Shown piece after piece: positions 1-5,601 of a stretch of DNA of 7,884 nucleotides; position 1 is the stretch's first letter, and each line of letters begins with the position of its first letter. A program made the position numbers and the translations under genes. The notes beneath the pieces are model-generated. The model saw only the letters and a list, made by a program, of their open reading frames with translations. It ran no database searches and had not been told where the DNA came from. Source of the DNA: Bacteroidota bacterium (lineage in GTDB: Bacteria; Bacteroidota; Bacteroidia; Chitinophagales; UBA2359); contig JAHDGT010000201.1 of NCBI GenBank assembly GCA_020631675.1, positions 1 to 7,884 on the forward strand, read 5' to 3'.

Positions 1-42
1 CTCATAAACAAGCAGATCAGAGAGGGTTAAAATAAGAAGACA

Positions 43-70
43 TAAGACGTAAGACGTAAGACGTAAGACT
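43..70. repeat. Heptamer tandem repeat (TAAGACG)x4
   Basis: Four head-to-tail copies of the 7-base unit TAAGACG occupy 43-49, 50-56, 57-63 and 64-70, the last ending in T instead of G. The flank continues GACTTCTTG (67-75). Related degenerate sequence occurs after leuS (5481-5518, with the same GACTTCTTG end) and, on the minus strand, between fdx and iscX (7320-7350). It is therefore a dispersed intergenic repeat family and not part of a gene. Its function is unknown. Confidence 0.85.
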
Positions 71-241
71 TCTTGCAAAGGCTGCAATATTCATGTAGTC
101 AATACTCTTTAGAGTACGCTTAATTCATCCAAGTGTCAATACTTAAGCTGTATCTAATCAAGGACAAGATAAAATACCTCACAAGCATCACGAAAGCAAA
201 GATATAAAGCTTAAATTAATTTGCCATTACATACAAAAACA

Positions 242-285
242 AGCCGCAAGCTTGACCACGTATTAATGTAATCAAGCTTGCGGCT
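242..285 (-). terminator. Intrinsic terminator of the aminotransferase gene
   Basis: A perfect 14-bp inverted repeat (AGCCGCAAGCTTGA at 242-255 and its complement at 272-285) encloses a 16-base loop. Read on the minus strand, the stem is followed by TTGTTTTTG. It begins about 20 bases past the aminotransferase stop codon, which is right for a rho-independent terminator of that gene. Confidence 0.9.
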
Positions 286-307
286 CTTTGTCGTATTCAT
301 ACTCAAA

Positions 308-1528
308 TCAAGCCAGCTTAGCCAAGCTTTCTTTCATTCTGCGCATAGACTCGCGAATATTCTCTTCGCTGGTCGCATAAGAAATGCGCATACAGTCGGC
401 ATCGCCAAAAGCACTACCCATTACTAAGGCTACACAGGCATCTTCTAAGATGTAAAAACACAATTCATCGATCGTGTTGATCACTTCTCCATTAGGTCTT
501 TGCTTGCCCACATAATAACTAAAGTCAGGGAACACATAGAAGGCACCTTCCGGGCAGTTCGCTTCAATGCCAGGTATGTCTTTTAATAGATCCAAGATGA
601 TCCCTCTACGACGTAAAAACTCTTCACGCATAGCAAGAGAAGGCGAAAGATCCCCTGTTAAAGCCGCGATCGCTGCTTTTTGCGTAATGGAACATGTAGC
701 AGAGGTGAACTGCCCTTGCATTTTGTTACAAGCCTTGGCGATCGGTAAAGGTGCACCGATATAGCCTAAACGCCAGCCTGTCATGGCAAAGCCTTTGCTC
801 AAACCATTGACAGTGATTACGCGGTCGCGCACATTTTCAAACTGGGCCATGCTCGCATGCTTACCTGTGAAATTGATGTGCTCATAAATCTCATCCGCAA
901 CGATGTAAACATCAGGGTACTTCGCGAACACGTCCGCTAAAGCCTTTAATTCTTCTTTGGTATAGACCGAACCTGTCGGGTTACATGGAGAAGAGAAAAT
1001 GAACAAACGCGTCTTTGGTGTGATCGCCGCTTCTAACTGCTCAGGCGTCAGTTTGAAATCGTTTTCCATAGACGTAGGTACCTCTACCAACTTTCCTTCT
1101 GCCAACTCGATCTGTGCGGCATAGCTCACCCAATAAGGAATGGGTAAGATCACCTCATCCCCAGGATTGACCGTACACATGACCACATTAGCGATGGATT
1201 GCTTCGCACCTGTGGAGATAACGATCTGATTAGGTGTGAAATCCAGACCATTATCGCGCTTGAATTTCTCGCAAATGGCTTGACGTACATCTAAATAACC
1301 CGAAACTGGGGTATAGTGCGTATGATTATCGTCGATCGCTTGTTTCGCCGCTACTTTTATGTGTTCAGGCGTATCAAAATCCGGCTCGCCTAAGCTGAGC
1401 TTGATGATCTTTTTGCCCTGTGCTTCTAATTCACGGGCTTTAGCCGCCATCATTAAAGTGGCGGACTCCTTCAGATTGGTGATCCGATCTGATAGTTTAT
1501 ATTGGGTTGCTACCATTTCAGTGTGCAT
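308..1528 (-). CDS. Aspartate-type aminotransferase (PLP-dependent, class I)
   Basis: This 406-residue protein belongs to the fold-type I, class I/II aminotransferases (aspartate aminotransferase subgroup Ib). It would transfer the amino group between L-aspartate and 2-oxoglutarate in the cytoplasm, using pyridoxal phosphate. The sequence shows SLGEPDFDTP at 45-54, Trp133 for ring stacking, the SSPCNPTG motif with Asn183, Asp212 and Tyr215 in VADEIYEH, and the Schiff-base lysine K245 in SKGFAMTGWRLGY. The carboxylate-binding Arg is R381 in MRISYATSEENI. The length fits the family at about 395-405 residues. Met1 and Met5 are both possible starts, since family members usually begin close to the KLSDR segment. 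It appears to be a single-gene unit with its own promoter and terminator. Members of this subgroup can also act on prephenate or other amino acids, so the exact substrate is not fixed by sequence. Confidence 0.93.
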   Translation of the reverse strand: MHTEMVATQYKLSDRITNLKESATLMMAAKARELEAQGKKIIKLSLGEPDFDTPEHIKVAAKQAIDDNHTHYTPVSGYLDVRQAICEKFKRDNGLDFTPNQIVISTGAKQSIANVVMCTVNPGDEVILPIPYWVSYAAQIELAEGKLVEVPTSMENDFKLTPEQLEAAITPKTRLFIFSSPCNPTGSVYTKEELKALADVFAKYPDVYIVADEIYEHINFTGKHASMAQFENVRDRVITVNGLSKGFAMTGWRLGYIGAPLPIAKACNKMQGQFTSATCSITQKAAIAALTGDLSPSLAMREEFLRRRGIILDLLKDIPGIEANCPEGAFYVFPDFSYYVGKQRPNGEVINTIDELCFYILEDACVALVMGSAFGDADCMRISYATSEENIRESMRRMKESLAKLA

Positions 1529-1553
1529 TGCTTGTTTTTTATTTGAGTTAGTC

Positions 1554-1582
1554 CAAAGTTATTTCCTCGACCTTACCCCCAA
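1554..1582 (-). promoter_or_regulatory. Bacteroidota-type promoter of the aminotransferase gene
   Basis: On the minus strand TTG (complement of 1580-1582) is followed after 18 bases by TAACTTTG (complement of 1554-1561), a full match to the -7 consensus TAnnTTTG of Bacteroidota sigma factor promoters. Transcription would start around 1547-1550, giving a 5' leader of about 20 bases before the ATG at 1528. The spacer is slightly shorter than the usual 19-21 bases. Confidence 0.6.
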
Positions 1583-1589
1583 GTCATTG

Positions 1590-1900
1590 ATCTTGTATAT
1601 TTCAGCTTTTTTTCGTCCCGTACTTTTCAAGTATGAAACTCAAAAAGAGCTTCATCTCCAAAATCAAGCACTTGGGCGCGGTTCAGATGAAAAACTTTGA
1701 ATTAACTCATGCAAAAGTAAGTCTATTTTCAGATAATTTCCACTTGAAAACACTAGCGAACATTAGCCTGAAACTTGCCTATTTAGACGTGATTTACAAA
1801 TCAAAAAATGCACCAAATTTATCTTAGTGTATAGTTCAGGATGACTTGAAATTGGGCGATTGCAAAGATGAATTACCGACAAACATTCCTTATTCCTTGT
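1590..1900. other. Intergenic stretch with no gene recognised
   Basis: About 310 bases between the aminotransferase promoter and the first palindromic repeat. Two short open frames run through it (plus strand, ending near 1700 and 1827). Neither has recognisable motifs, and one reads through the aminotransferase promoter and coding region in antisense. The sequence is AT-rich, and I see no convincing RNA structure in it. Confidence 0.5.
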
Positions 1901-1907
1901 TAAGATC

Positions 1908-1932
1908 GGGCGACCACAAGGGTCGCCCCTAC
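1908..1932 (-). repeat. REP-like palindrome with GTAG foot
   Basis: GGGCGACC (1908-1915) and GGTCGCCC (1921-1928) form an 8-bp stem around a 5-base loop, directly followed by CTAC (1929-1932). Read on the minus strand this is GTAG immediately 5' of a hairpin, the architecture of REP sequences mobilised by REP-associated Y1 transposases. There is no T tract, so it is not a terminator. Confidence 0.6.
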
Positions 1933-1949
1933 ATTATTTATTGTATTGC

Positions 1950-1980
1950 TTGGAACTTTATCTGATCTGATTTATGTTTG
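1950..1980 (+). promoter_or_regulatory. Bacteroidota-type promoter of the leucine-rich leader
   Basis: TTG at 1950-1952, a 20-base spacer and TATGTTTG at 1973-1980 match the Bacteroidota consensus (TTG, N19-21, TAnnTTTG) in full. Transcription would start about 4-7 bases later, near 1984-1987, almost at the ATG of the leader ORF at 1989. The next protein gene downstream on this strand is leuS. Confidence 0.65.
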
Positions 1981-1988
1981 TTCTGAAA

Positions 1989-2054
1989 ATGATGCAAGTT
2001 TATACACATACAAATTCTTGGAGGGCCTTATTGGCATTACTCCTGCCAGGCTAG
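1989..2054 (+). CDS. Putative leucine-rich leader peptide (21 aa) of an attenuator
   Basis: A 21-codon ORF opens with two ATG codons (1989, 1992) and ends at TAG 2052-2054. It was found by eye. Its second half reads SWRALLALLLPG; the codons at 2028-2045 are TTA TTG GCA TTA CTC CTG, so five of six are leucine, including CTC and CTG, which look uncommon in the neighbouring leuS. The ORF sits just downstream of a strong promoter and about 20 bases before an intrinsic terminator, the standard position of an attenuator leader peptide. No Shine-Dalgarno is visible, and the 5' leader would be only a few bases, so translation would be near-leaderless. The inferred role is to sense Leu-tRNA charging by ribosome stalling. 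The alternative is a short non-coding RNA in which this ORF is accidental. Confidence 0.5.
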   Translation: MMQVYTHTNSWRALLALLLPG

Positions 2055-2107
2055 AGGTCTGGCTAATACCTGTACCACCTATTACCTGAGGTGGTATGCT
2101 TTTTCTT
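2020..2107 (+). promoter_or_regulatory. Candidate leucine attenuator with competing hairpins
   Basis: Several foldings compete after the leucine codons. GGAG/CTCC (2020-2023 with 2040-2043) lies inside the leader ORF. GCCAG/CTGGC (2045-2049 with 2059-2063) overlaps the leader stop codon and could be the 1:2 pause hairpin. An alternative fold pairs AGGT 2055-2058 with ACCT 2077-2080 and CAGG 2047-2050 with CCTG 2085-2088. This would occupy the left arm of the terminator stem and so act as an antiterminator. A ribosome finishing at TAG 2052-2054 would mask 2047-2058 and allow termination. A ribosome stalled earlier on leucine codons could leave it free. The pairings are hand-derived and no energies were computed. 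Confidence 0.42.
2073..2107 (+). terminator. Intrinsic terminator after the leader ORF
   Basis: TACCACCT (2073-2080) and AGGTGGTA (2089-2096) form an 8-bp perfect stem with an 8-base loop, followed by TGCTTTTTCTTTTG. With the promoter at 1950-1980 it defines a transcript of about 110-125 nt when termination occurs. As the terminal hairpin of the proposed attenuator it would decide read-through towards leuS. Confidence 0.65.
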
Positions 2108-2120
2108 TTGATTTTTTGTT

Positions 2121-2275
2121 GGTTTTATCTGCTCGACGGGAGGCGCGATGAATCGGGTCTCTACGGATTTGGGTTTTATCTGCTCGACAGGAGGCGCGAT
2201 GAATCGACGCCTCTACGGATTTGGGTTTTATCTGCTCGACAGGAGGCGCGATGAATCGACGCCTCTACGGATTTG
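2121..2275. repeat. Tandem repeat, three 51-52-bp units each with a hairpin
   Basis: Units begin with GGTTTTATCTGCTCGAC at 2121 (51 bp), 2172 (52 bp) and 2224 (52 bp). Units 2 and 3 are virtually identical; unit 1 differs by one deletion and a few substitutions. A partial fourth start (GGTTTGATC) follows. Each intact unit holds an inverted repeat GAGGCG/CGCCTC (2191-2196 with 2208-2213 in unit 2), extended inside by CGA/TCG with a bulged A at 2207, and followed by CTAC. An open frame through the repeat (2148-2384) is a by-product of the repetition, not a gene. Confidence 0.88.
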
Positions 2276-2319
2276 GGGTTTGATCATGAATCTGTGGGGC
2301 AATATTGCGATCCCGGATT

Positions 2320-2367
2320 CATTCAAAATTCATCATTCGAGCATTCAACATTCGACATTCAAAATTC
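2320..2367. repeat. Degenerate CATTC repeat cluster
   Basis: CATTCAAAATTC occurs at 2320-2331 and again at 2356-2367, with CATTCGAGCATTCAACATTCGA between them. All are variants of a CATTC(A/G) motif with a period of 7-8 bases. Simple intergenic arrays of this kind are common in Bacteroidota. No gene or structured RNA is seen here. Confidence 0.6.
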
Positions 2368-2412
2368 GCGTGCGCAAGGGATAGGAGTGGTTATGAAGCC
2401 GCTGAATGCGCC

Positions 2413-2507
2413 CTGTTTGGCGGTGTAAAAAGGCGGCCCGAAGGTAGCCATTTTTACGCCTGCCAAACAGCAGCAGGCAGGGGCTGAATTTGAACGGATA
2501 GCCCGGT
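2413..2507. repeat. Dispersed structured repeat, copy 1 (large hairpin plus conserved tail)
   Basis: An almost continuous stem of about 22 bp pairs 2413-2434 (CTGTTTGGC...AAAAAGGC) with 2447-2470 (GCCATTTTTACG...CAAACAG), allowing two single-base bulges and one mismatch. The loop is about 12 bases. The tail TGAACGGATAGCCCGGT ends at 2507. The segment 2446-2507 recurs in inverted orientation at 7822-7884 with the same beginning and end but a diverged middle. The element has no coding capacity of its own; a short open frame crossing it (2305-2487) is not credible. Confidence 0.75.
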
Positions 2508-2533
2508 GACCGCAGTAAAAAGGGGTTAAACCC

Positions 2534-2559
2534 GTAGAGACGTCCTACACGGGCGTCTC
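2534..2559 (+). repeat. REP-like palindrome with GTAG foot
   Basis: GTAG (2534-2537) precedes and shares one base with an inverted repeat GAGACG (2537-2542) / CGTCTC (2554-2559) with an 11-base loop. It has the same GTAG-plus-hairpin form as 1908-1932 and the tandem units, here on the plus strand. It is not followed by a T tract. Confidence 0.5.
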
Positions 2560-2612
2560 CTGTGCCGTACGGACAATATAATCCACGACAGATTGCTCCC
2601 CCTTTTTATTGC

Positions 2613-2627
2613 GGGCATGCGCCCTAC
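2613..2627 (-). repeat. Small GGGC/GCCC palindrome followed by CTAC
   Basis: GGGC (2613-2616) and GCCC (2621-2624) flank ATGC and are followed by TAC, so the minus strand reads GTAGGGC, loop, GCCC. It is short and only tentatively a member of the GTAG-hairpin group. Confidence 0.35.
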
Positions 2628-2704
2628 AAAAAATCAGAATCATCAAAACACGAATTCAAACATAATATCGGTCGAGAACTGTATTTTCGCGACCTGAAAT
2701 GTAG

Positions 2705-5479
2705 ATGAACATGGAATATAATTTCTCCGCCATTGAACAGAAATGGCAGCAATTTTGGCAAGAGAACGGCACTTATAAGGTGTCTAATGGTAGTGATAAG
2801 CCTAAGTTTTACGTGCTGGATATGTTCCCCTACCCTTCTGGGGCGGGTTTACATGTGGGGCATCCATTGGGCTATATCGCTTCTGATATTTATTCGCGCT
2901 ATAAGCGCATGAAAGGTTTTAATGTGTTGCACCCGATGGGTTTTGATGCCTTTGGTTTGCCTGCCGAGCAGTATGCGATCCAGCAGGGTTTACACCCGGA
3001 CGTGACCACGAAGCAGAATATTAAGACTTTTAAGGGGCAGTTGAACCGCTTGGGTTTTGATTATGATTGGGATCGGGAAGTGAAAACTTGCGACCCGGAT
3101 TATTACAAATGGACGCAGTGGATCTTCTTGCAGTTGTTTGCTTGCTGGTATAACAAAAGCACCCAAAAAGCGGAACCAATAGACACTTTGGAGGCGGCTT
3201 TCCGTGCGGGTGGATCCAATGCGGCTGATGGTGCTGGTGGAGAGGAAGTGGCCGACTTCAGTGCGGAGGATTGGAATGCGATGAGTGAGGCGGAACAGCA
3301 AAAAGTCTTGATGAATTTCAGATTGGCCTATTTGAGTCATGCCAGCGTGAATTGGTGCGAGGCTTTGGGAACTGTTTTGGCGAATGATGAGGTGAAAGAA
3401 GGCGTTTCTGAACGTGGCGGACACCCGGTTGAACGCCGCTTGATGCGCCAGTGGTTCTTGCGTACGACGGCTTACGCGGATCGTTTGTTGGATGATTTGG
3501 ACGATTTGGATTGGAGTGATGCGATGAAGGAAATGCAGCGCAATTGGATCGGTAGATCTGAAGGGGCAAGTGTATGGTTCGATATCGCGGATACGGATAA
3601 GAAATTCGAGGTCTTTACCACTCGCCCGGATACCATTTATGGGGTGACTTTCATGGTATTGGCGCCAGAGCATGACTTGGTAGCAGAGGTGACCAGTGCC
3701 GAACAAAAACAAGAAGTGGAGGGGTACGTTTCTTATGTGAAGGCGCGTACGGATCGTGAGCGACAAATGGAGAAGAAGGTGACGGGTGCTTTCACGGGTG
3801 CTTATGCCGTTCATCCATTTTCAGGAGAAAAAGTACCCATTTACATTAGCGAGTACGTTTTGATCGGATATGGTACGGGTGCTATTATGGCGGTACCGAG
3901 TGATGACGACCGCGATGAGGTGTTCGCACAGCATTTTGATATTCCGATCGTTGACATCATTGATAAATCTAAATACCCTGGTGCGACCAAATCAGATAAG
4001 TTGGGCATTATGATCAACTCTGGTTTTATGGATGGCATGGAAGTGCCTGACGCGATCAAAGCGGCGATCAATGCCGTGGAGGAAAAGGGCATTGGTACGG
4101 GTAAGGTGAACTACAGATTGCGCGATGCAGGCTATAGTAGACAGCGTTATTGGGGAGAGCCTTTCCCGATCGTTTACCGTGATGAAATGCCTTATGCCTT
4201 AGGTTCTGGTGATTTGCCCTTGACTTTGCCCGAGGTGAGCAGCTACAAACCTACCGGATCAGGAGATGGTCCATTGGCGGCTTTGACCGATTGGGTGAAT
4301 ACGCCTGATGGTAAAAGAGAGACGGACACCATGCCGGGTTATGCGGGCAGTAGCTGGTACTTTTTGCGCTATATGAGTCCGCAATGCAATGATCGTTTCG
4401 TAGACGAAAAAGCGGAGCAATACTGGCAGAATGTGGATTTGTACATTGGCGGTACGGAGCATGCCGTAGGGCATTTGTTGTATTCTCGTACTTGGCAGAA
4501 GTTTATGTTCGACCGTGGCTGGGTAAGTCAGAAAGAGCCCTTCAAGCGTTTGGTGAATCAGGGCATGATCCAAGGAATGAGTCGCTTTGTTTACCGTAAA
4601 AAGGGTACGAATACTTTTGTATCTCACGGCTTGATCGGCGAGCATGAGGTAACCCCTTTGCATGTGGATGTGAACTTCGTGGATGGCTTGGTGATGGATA
4701 CGGAACGCTTCAAAGCTTGGCGGGCTGAATACAATGATGCCGAATTCATTTTGGAAGACGGACAGTACATCTGTGGCTCAGCTGTGGAGAAGATGAGTAA
4801 GAGCAAGTTCAATGTGGTGAACCCGGATGATATTGTGAATCAATATGGTGCGGATTGCTTGCGCATGTTCGAGATGTTCTTGGGTCCTATTGACCAAGGC
4901 AAGCCGTGGAATACGCAAGGGATCAGCGGGGTATCAAAATTCTTGCGCCGCTTCTGGAACTTGTTCCGTTTTGATGAGAACGGGCAAGCGAATTTGGACG
5001 ATGCTACACCTACAGCTGATGAGATGAAGATCTTGCACAAGACCATTAAAAAGGTGAATGAAGACATTGACCGTATGGGCTTCAACACTTGTGTGAGCGC
5101 GTTCATGGAAGCCACCAATGCCTTGACCGAAAAGAAGTGTAACAAACGGGCGATCTTGAAGCCTATGGTAGCCTTGTTAGCACCATTCGCGCCTTTCGTT
5201 ACAGAAGAATTGTGGCGAGCAGTTGGCGAAAGTGGCTCTGTTCACCACAGTGACTTCCCTACGCATGATGAGCAATACTTGGTAGAGAACAGCAAGGAGT
5301 ACCCCATTCAAATCAATGGCAAGGTGCGTACCAAGATCAGCATTGCTTTAGATGCGGATAAAGCTGCTGTGGAGGCGGTCGTCATGGGTAATGATATCGT
5401 TAAACAGTGGACGGACGGTAAGACCTTGCGTAAATTCGTTTATGTGCCGGGTAAGATCATTAATGTGGTCGCGAATTAG
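2705..5479 (+). CDS. leuS: Leucyl-tRNA synthetase
   Basis: A class I aminoacyl-tRNA synthetase of 924 residues that charges tRNA-Leu with leucine using ATP and hydrolyses mischarged tRNA in a separate editing site. The class I signature HVGH is at 50-53, and the catalytic loop KMSKS is at 696-700. The CP1 editing domain shows TTRPDT at 305-310 and YGTGAIMAVP at 389-398, followed by DDDRD at 400-404, which contains the conserved editing aspartates. GSSWYFLRYMSP starts at 548. A leucine-specific insert (about 625-690, beginning GMSRFVYRKK) lies just before KMSKS, in the form usual for Bacteroidota. The C-terminal part holds the anticodon-binding helices and a small final domain. The length is normal for the phylum, and the frame is uninterrupted. 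ATG 2705 is used; ATG 2711 is an equally good start, as there is no Shine-Dalgarno. The gene lies downstream of the putative leucine attenuator and ends 51 bases before a terminator. Confidence 0.98.
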   Translation: MNMEYNFSAIEQKWQQFWQENGTYKVSNGSDKPKFYVLDMFPYPSGAGLHVGHPLGYIASDIYSRYKRMKGFNVLHPMGFDAFGLPAEQYAIQQGLHPDVTTKQNIKTFKGQLNRLGFDYDWDREVKTCDPDYYKWTQWIFLQLFACWYNKSTQKAEPIDTLEAAFRAGGSNAADGAGGEEVADFSAEDWNAMSEAEQQKVLMNFRLAYLSHASVNWCEALGTVLANDEVKEGVSERGGHPVERRLMRQWFLRTTAYADRLLDDLDDLDWSDAMKEMQRNWIGRSEGASVWFDIADTDKKFEVFTTRPDTIYGVTFMVLAPEHDLVAEVTSAEQKQEVEGYVSYVKARTDRERQMEKKVTGAFTGAYAVHPFSGEKVPIYISEYVLIGYGTGAIMAVPSDDDRDEVFAQHFDIPIVDIIDKSKYPGATKSDKLGIMINSGFMDGMEVPDAIKAAINAVEEKGIGTGKVNYRLRDAGYSRQRYWGEPFPIVYRDEMPYALGSGDLPLTLPEVSSYKPTGSGDGPLAALTDWVNTPDGKRETDTMPGYAGSSWYFLRYMSPQCNDRFVDEKAEQYWQNVDLYIGGTEHAVGHLLYSRTWQKFMFDRGWVSQKEPFKRLVNQGMIQGMSRFVYRKKGTNTFVSHGLIGEHEVTPLHVDVNFVDGLVMDTERFKAWRAEYNDAEFILEDGQYICGSAVEKMSKSKFNVVNPDDIVNQYGADCLRMFEMFLGPIDQGKPWNTQGISGVSKFLRRFWNLFRFDENGQANLDDATPTADEMKILHKTIKKVNEDIDRMGFNTCVSAFMEATNALTEKKCNKRAILKPMVALLAPFAPFVTEELWRAVGESGSVHHSDFPTHDEQYLVENSKEYPIQINGKVRTKISIALDADKAAVEAVVMGNDIVKQWTDGKTLRKFVYVPGKIINVVAN

Positions 5480-5480
5480 C

Positions 5481-5518
5481 AGACTCAAGACGTGAGACTC
5501 GAGTAGAGAGACTTCTTG
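5481..5518. repeat. Degenerate copy of the heptamer repeat
   Basis: Immediately after the leuS stop codon the sequence runs AGACTCAAGACGTGAGACTCG and ends GAGACTTCTTG. These are variants of the TAAGACG heptamer found at 43-70, with the identical GACTTCTTG end. It lies between the stop codon and the terminator, so it would be part of the leuS mRNA 3' end. Confidence 0.55.
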
Positions 5519-5530
5519 ACTCGCCGAACT

Positions 5531-5567
5531 AAAAAGCCCATAAACCACTTTGGTTTATGGGCTTTTT
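5531..5567. terminator. Bidirectional intrinsic terminator
   Basis: A perfect 17-bp inverted repeat (AAAAAGCCCATAAACCA at 5531-5547 and its complement at 5551-5567) has a 3-base loop. T tracts are present on both strands. It sits between the convergent leuS and the zinc-finger gene and can end both transcripts. Confidence 0.95.
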
Positions 5568-5601
5568 TATTGCAGTAGTTTATACAATTACATTTTAACC
5601 A

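Noticed and set aside
1359..1827. Two plus-strand frames (1359-1700 and 1633-1827) as small genes
   Set aside because: The first is antisense to the aminotransferase and crosses its promoter. The second has no recognisable domain or promoter and no ribosome-binding site.
2121..2275. CRISPR array
   Set aside because: The units are directly adjacent with no unique spacers, and each holds its own palindrome; this is a tandem repeat, not repeat-spacer alternation.
2148..2487. Frames through the repeats (2148-2384 and 2305-2487) as repeat proteins
   Set aside because: The first owes its open frame to two near-identical 52-bp units; 52 is not a multiple of three, so the repeated peptide changes frame. 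The second spans a hairpin repeat. Neither has coding character.
2670..2694. Promoter immediately before leuS (TATTTTCG at 2682-2689) and hairpin GGTCG/CGACC
   Set aside because: The -7-like box has one mismatch and there is no TTG at 19-21 bases upstream; the 5-bp stem has a 15-base loop. Too weak to annotate, but a real start here would weaken the attenuator idea.
2990..3814. Long antisense open frame (274 codons) within leuS
   Set aside because: It is an antisense shadow of a strongly coding gene, with no family motifs, signal or start context; the leuS frame explains the sequence fully. The same holds for the other antisense frames at 3318-3569, 3841-4092, 4259-4663, 4624-4812, 4840-5145 and 5348-5548.
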